Positions 5,102 through 6,665 of a stretch of DNA of 6,665 nucleotides are shown here, piece by piece. This stretch comes from Flavisolibacter sp. GTDB lineage: Bacteria > Bacteroidota > Bacteroidia > Chitinophagales > Chitinophagaceae. How positions within the stretch are numbered: the stretch's first letter is position 1; each line of letters starts with the position of its first letter. Where the stretch lies: positions 1 through 6,665 of the forward strand of contig JAICTW010000153.1 in the NCBI GenBank assembly GCA_025936195.1. The letters are read 5' to 3'. The position numbers and the translations under genes were made by a program. The notes under the pieces were generated by a model. The model was not told the DNA's origin. It made no database searches and saw nothing but the letters and a program-made list of their open reading frames with translations.

Positions 5102-6665
5102 TGCCTAACCGTTCGGGTGATACCTTGTTTCAATTAGTTAAGTCGCTTCAAAAGGCCGAAAAGCGCAATTTCAAACTGTATATCAAACGAAATTCTTCTA
5201 ATGAGGATTTAAAAATTATTGAGTTATTCGACGCTTTTGATAAAATGGATGAATACAATGAAACCGTGCTGTTAAAGAAAATTAAGTCCATTAAAAAAGA
5301 ACAGATCGCTAATCGCAAAGCTCATTTGTATAAACAAATTCTAGCCAGCTTGCGCCTGCTGGAAACGAATGAAAATATAGATATTCAATTGCACGAACAG
5401 TTGGACCATGCCCGGATTCTTTATAATAAAGGATTGTATTTGCAAAGCCTGAAGATCCTTGACAAAGCAAAGGAAAATGCGAAGCAACACAACCAGTATT
5501 CTTTTTTGGTTCCCATTTTGTTTTTAGAAAAAAAGATAGAAGGCTTACACATTACCCGAAGCCTGAAAGACAGAGCACGGCAATTAACAACGGAGTCGGT
5601 AGATGTGATAGATCATGTGGCGCTTATTACAAAACTCTCGAACCTTGCTTTGGAACTGTATGGCTGGTATATCAACAACGGACATGCAAGAAATGAAGCG
5701 GATGAAAAAACAGTAAACGAATTTTTCAAAGACAATCTTCCGGAAGAAACGATCAATTCCAAAGATTTTTATCAGCGGTTGTATTTGTATCAAAGCTATT
5801 GCTGGTATGCGTTCATCATGCAGGATTTTTTAATGTACTACCGTTATACACAAAAATGGGTGGAGCTTTTTCATGAAGAGCCCATGATGATTGAAATTGA
5901 AACGGCGCATTACATCAAAGGACTGCACAATTTGATGAGTGCTCATTTTGATCTTCAGAATTTTGAAAAGTTCGAAACTACTCTGGAAGAATTTGAAAAT
6001 TTTGCGGAAAGTGATCTGGTAAAAAGGAACGAGAACAACAGCATACAGGTGTTCTTGTATTTGTACACAGCGAAGATCAACCGGCATTTTATGTATGGAA
6101 CCTTCAAAGAAGGATTGGAACTGGTTCCCTATATTAATGAAAGGTTGAAAGAGTATTTGATCTATCTGGACAGGCACCGGGTACTGGTATTTTATTACAA
6201 GATTGCTTCACTTTATTTTGGAAGCGGTGATTATGAAAACACCATTGTTTATCTTAATAAGATCATCAATTGGAAAGTGGATTTGAGAAGTGATTTGCAG
6301 GCCTATGCACGGCTGCTTCATTTGATTGCGCATTATGAATTAGGCAATTTTAATTTATTGGAATACCTCGTGAAGTCGGTCTATCGCTTCATGGCGAAAA
6401 TGGAAAGCCTGGGTCCGGTTGAGGAAGATGTCTTCAAATTTTTACAGCGTTCCTTTAGTCTTTCACCCAATCAATTAAAGCCGGAATTTCAAAAATTACT
6501 AACTAAGCTGAAGCAATATGAAAATGACAGGTTGGCCACAAGAGCATTTGCTTACCTCGATATAATTTCATGGCTGGAAAGCAAATTGAGCAATGTGCCC
6601 GTTGGAGAGATCATCAGGCAGAAAGCGGTGGCACATAAAAGAAACCAGGTGAAGGAGAATAAGGA
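5098..6665 (+). CDS. Helical-repeat protein of unknown function, 3'-truncated by window
   Basis: Open for more than 520 codons with no stop before the right edge. An in-frame TAA at 5050-5052 and no other ATG restrict the start to the adjacent ATGs at 5098 and 5101. Numbering from the second, it begins with LFQLVKSLQKAEKRNFKLY (residues 9-27), which matches from memory the 'SLxKxEKRxFKL' opening of a widespread Bacteroidota family of about 500-residue uncharacterised proteins. The rest appears almost wholly alpha-helical, with tetratricopeptide-like pieces such as ARILYNKGLYLQSLKILDKA (about 104-123) and KIASLYFGSGDYENTIVYLN (about 367-386). There is no signal peptide, membrane segment or enzymatic motif, so it is probably a cytoplasmic scaffold or binding protein. 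The Lys/Arg-rich tail (HKRNQVKENK) suggests the end is near. It diverges from leuA across a shared control region; a link to leucine metabolism is not shown. Confidence 0.85.
   Translation, partial: MMPNRSGDTLFQLVKSLQKAEKRNFKLYIKRNSSNEDLKIIELFDAFDKMDEYNETVLLKKIKSIKKEQIANRKAHLYKQILASLRLLETNENIDIQLHEQLDHARILYNKGLYLQSLKILDKAKENAKQHNQYSFLVPILFLEKKIEGLHITRSLKDRARQLTTESVDVIDHVALITKLSNLALELYGWYINNGHARNEADEKTVNEFFKDNLPEETINSKDFYQRLYLYQSYCWYAFIMQDFLMYYRYTQKWVELFHEEPMMIEIETAHYIKGLHNLMSAHFDLQNFEKFETTLEEFENFAESDLVKRNENNSIQVFLYLYTAKINRHFMYGTFKEGLELVPYINERLKEYLIYLDRHRVLVFYYKIASLYFGSGDYENTIVYLNKIINWKVDLRSDLQAYARLLHLIAHYELGNFNLLEYLVKSVYRFMAKMESLGPVEEDVFKFLQRSFSLSPNQLKPEFQKLLTKLKQYENDRLATRAFAYLDIISWLESKLSNVPVGEIIRQKAVAHKRNQVKENK

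Noticed and set aside
5584..6177. Minus-strand open frames at 5584-5793 and 5830-6177
   Set aside because: They lie antisense within the long plus-strand gene, lack any recognisable family features, and look like by-products of its codon usage.

Overview
The window carries a complete leucine-biosynthesis operon on the minus strand, leuA-leuC-leuD-leuB in transcription order. Facing away from it on the plus strand is a large gene of unknown function that runs off the right edge. AT-rich spacers, starts without a clear Shine-Dalgarno sequence, GC-rich palindromic intergenic repeats, and a plus-strand protein that opens with a 'SLxKxEKRxFKLY'-type motif all point to a Bacteroidota bacterium. Chitinophagales is plausible, but that narrower placement is inference.

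Layout: 1-141 is a non-coding tail downstream of leuB with a stem-loop and four copies of an 8-bp tandem repeat, the last of which contains the leuB stop codon. 142-1257 is leuB and 1260-1847 is leuD, separated by 2 nt. 1848-2369 is a 522-bp gene-free stretch packed with inverted repeats. 2370-3782 is leuC and 3785-4954 is leuA, again 2 nt apart. 4955-5097 is a divergent control region with an 18-bp palindrome, a hairpin close to the leuA start, and an 18-codon leucine-rich upstream ORF whose stop overlaps the start of the plus-strand gene. 5098-6665 is that gene, 3'-truncated by the window edge.

Together the four leu enzymes convert 2-ketoisovalerate plus acetyl-CoA to 2-ketoisocaproate: LeuA condenses, the LeuC/LeuD heterodimer isomerises, and LeuB oxidises and decarboxylates. 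All expected catalytic and Fe-S motifs are intact. LeuA is the short form without the usual C-terminal leucine-sensing domain.

The enzymes themselves are ordinary. The unusual parts are the repeat nest that splits leuC from leuD although their products form one enzyme, the repeat sequence that supplies the last codons and stop of leuC, and the leucine-rich upstream ORF overlapping the start of an uncharacterised helical-repeat gene. I found no rRNA, tRNA, CRISPR array, insertion sequence or clearly new system.
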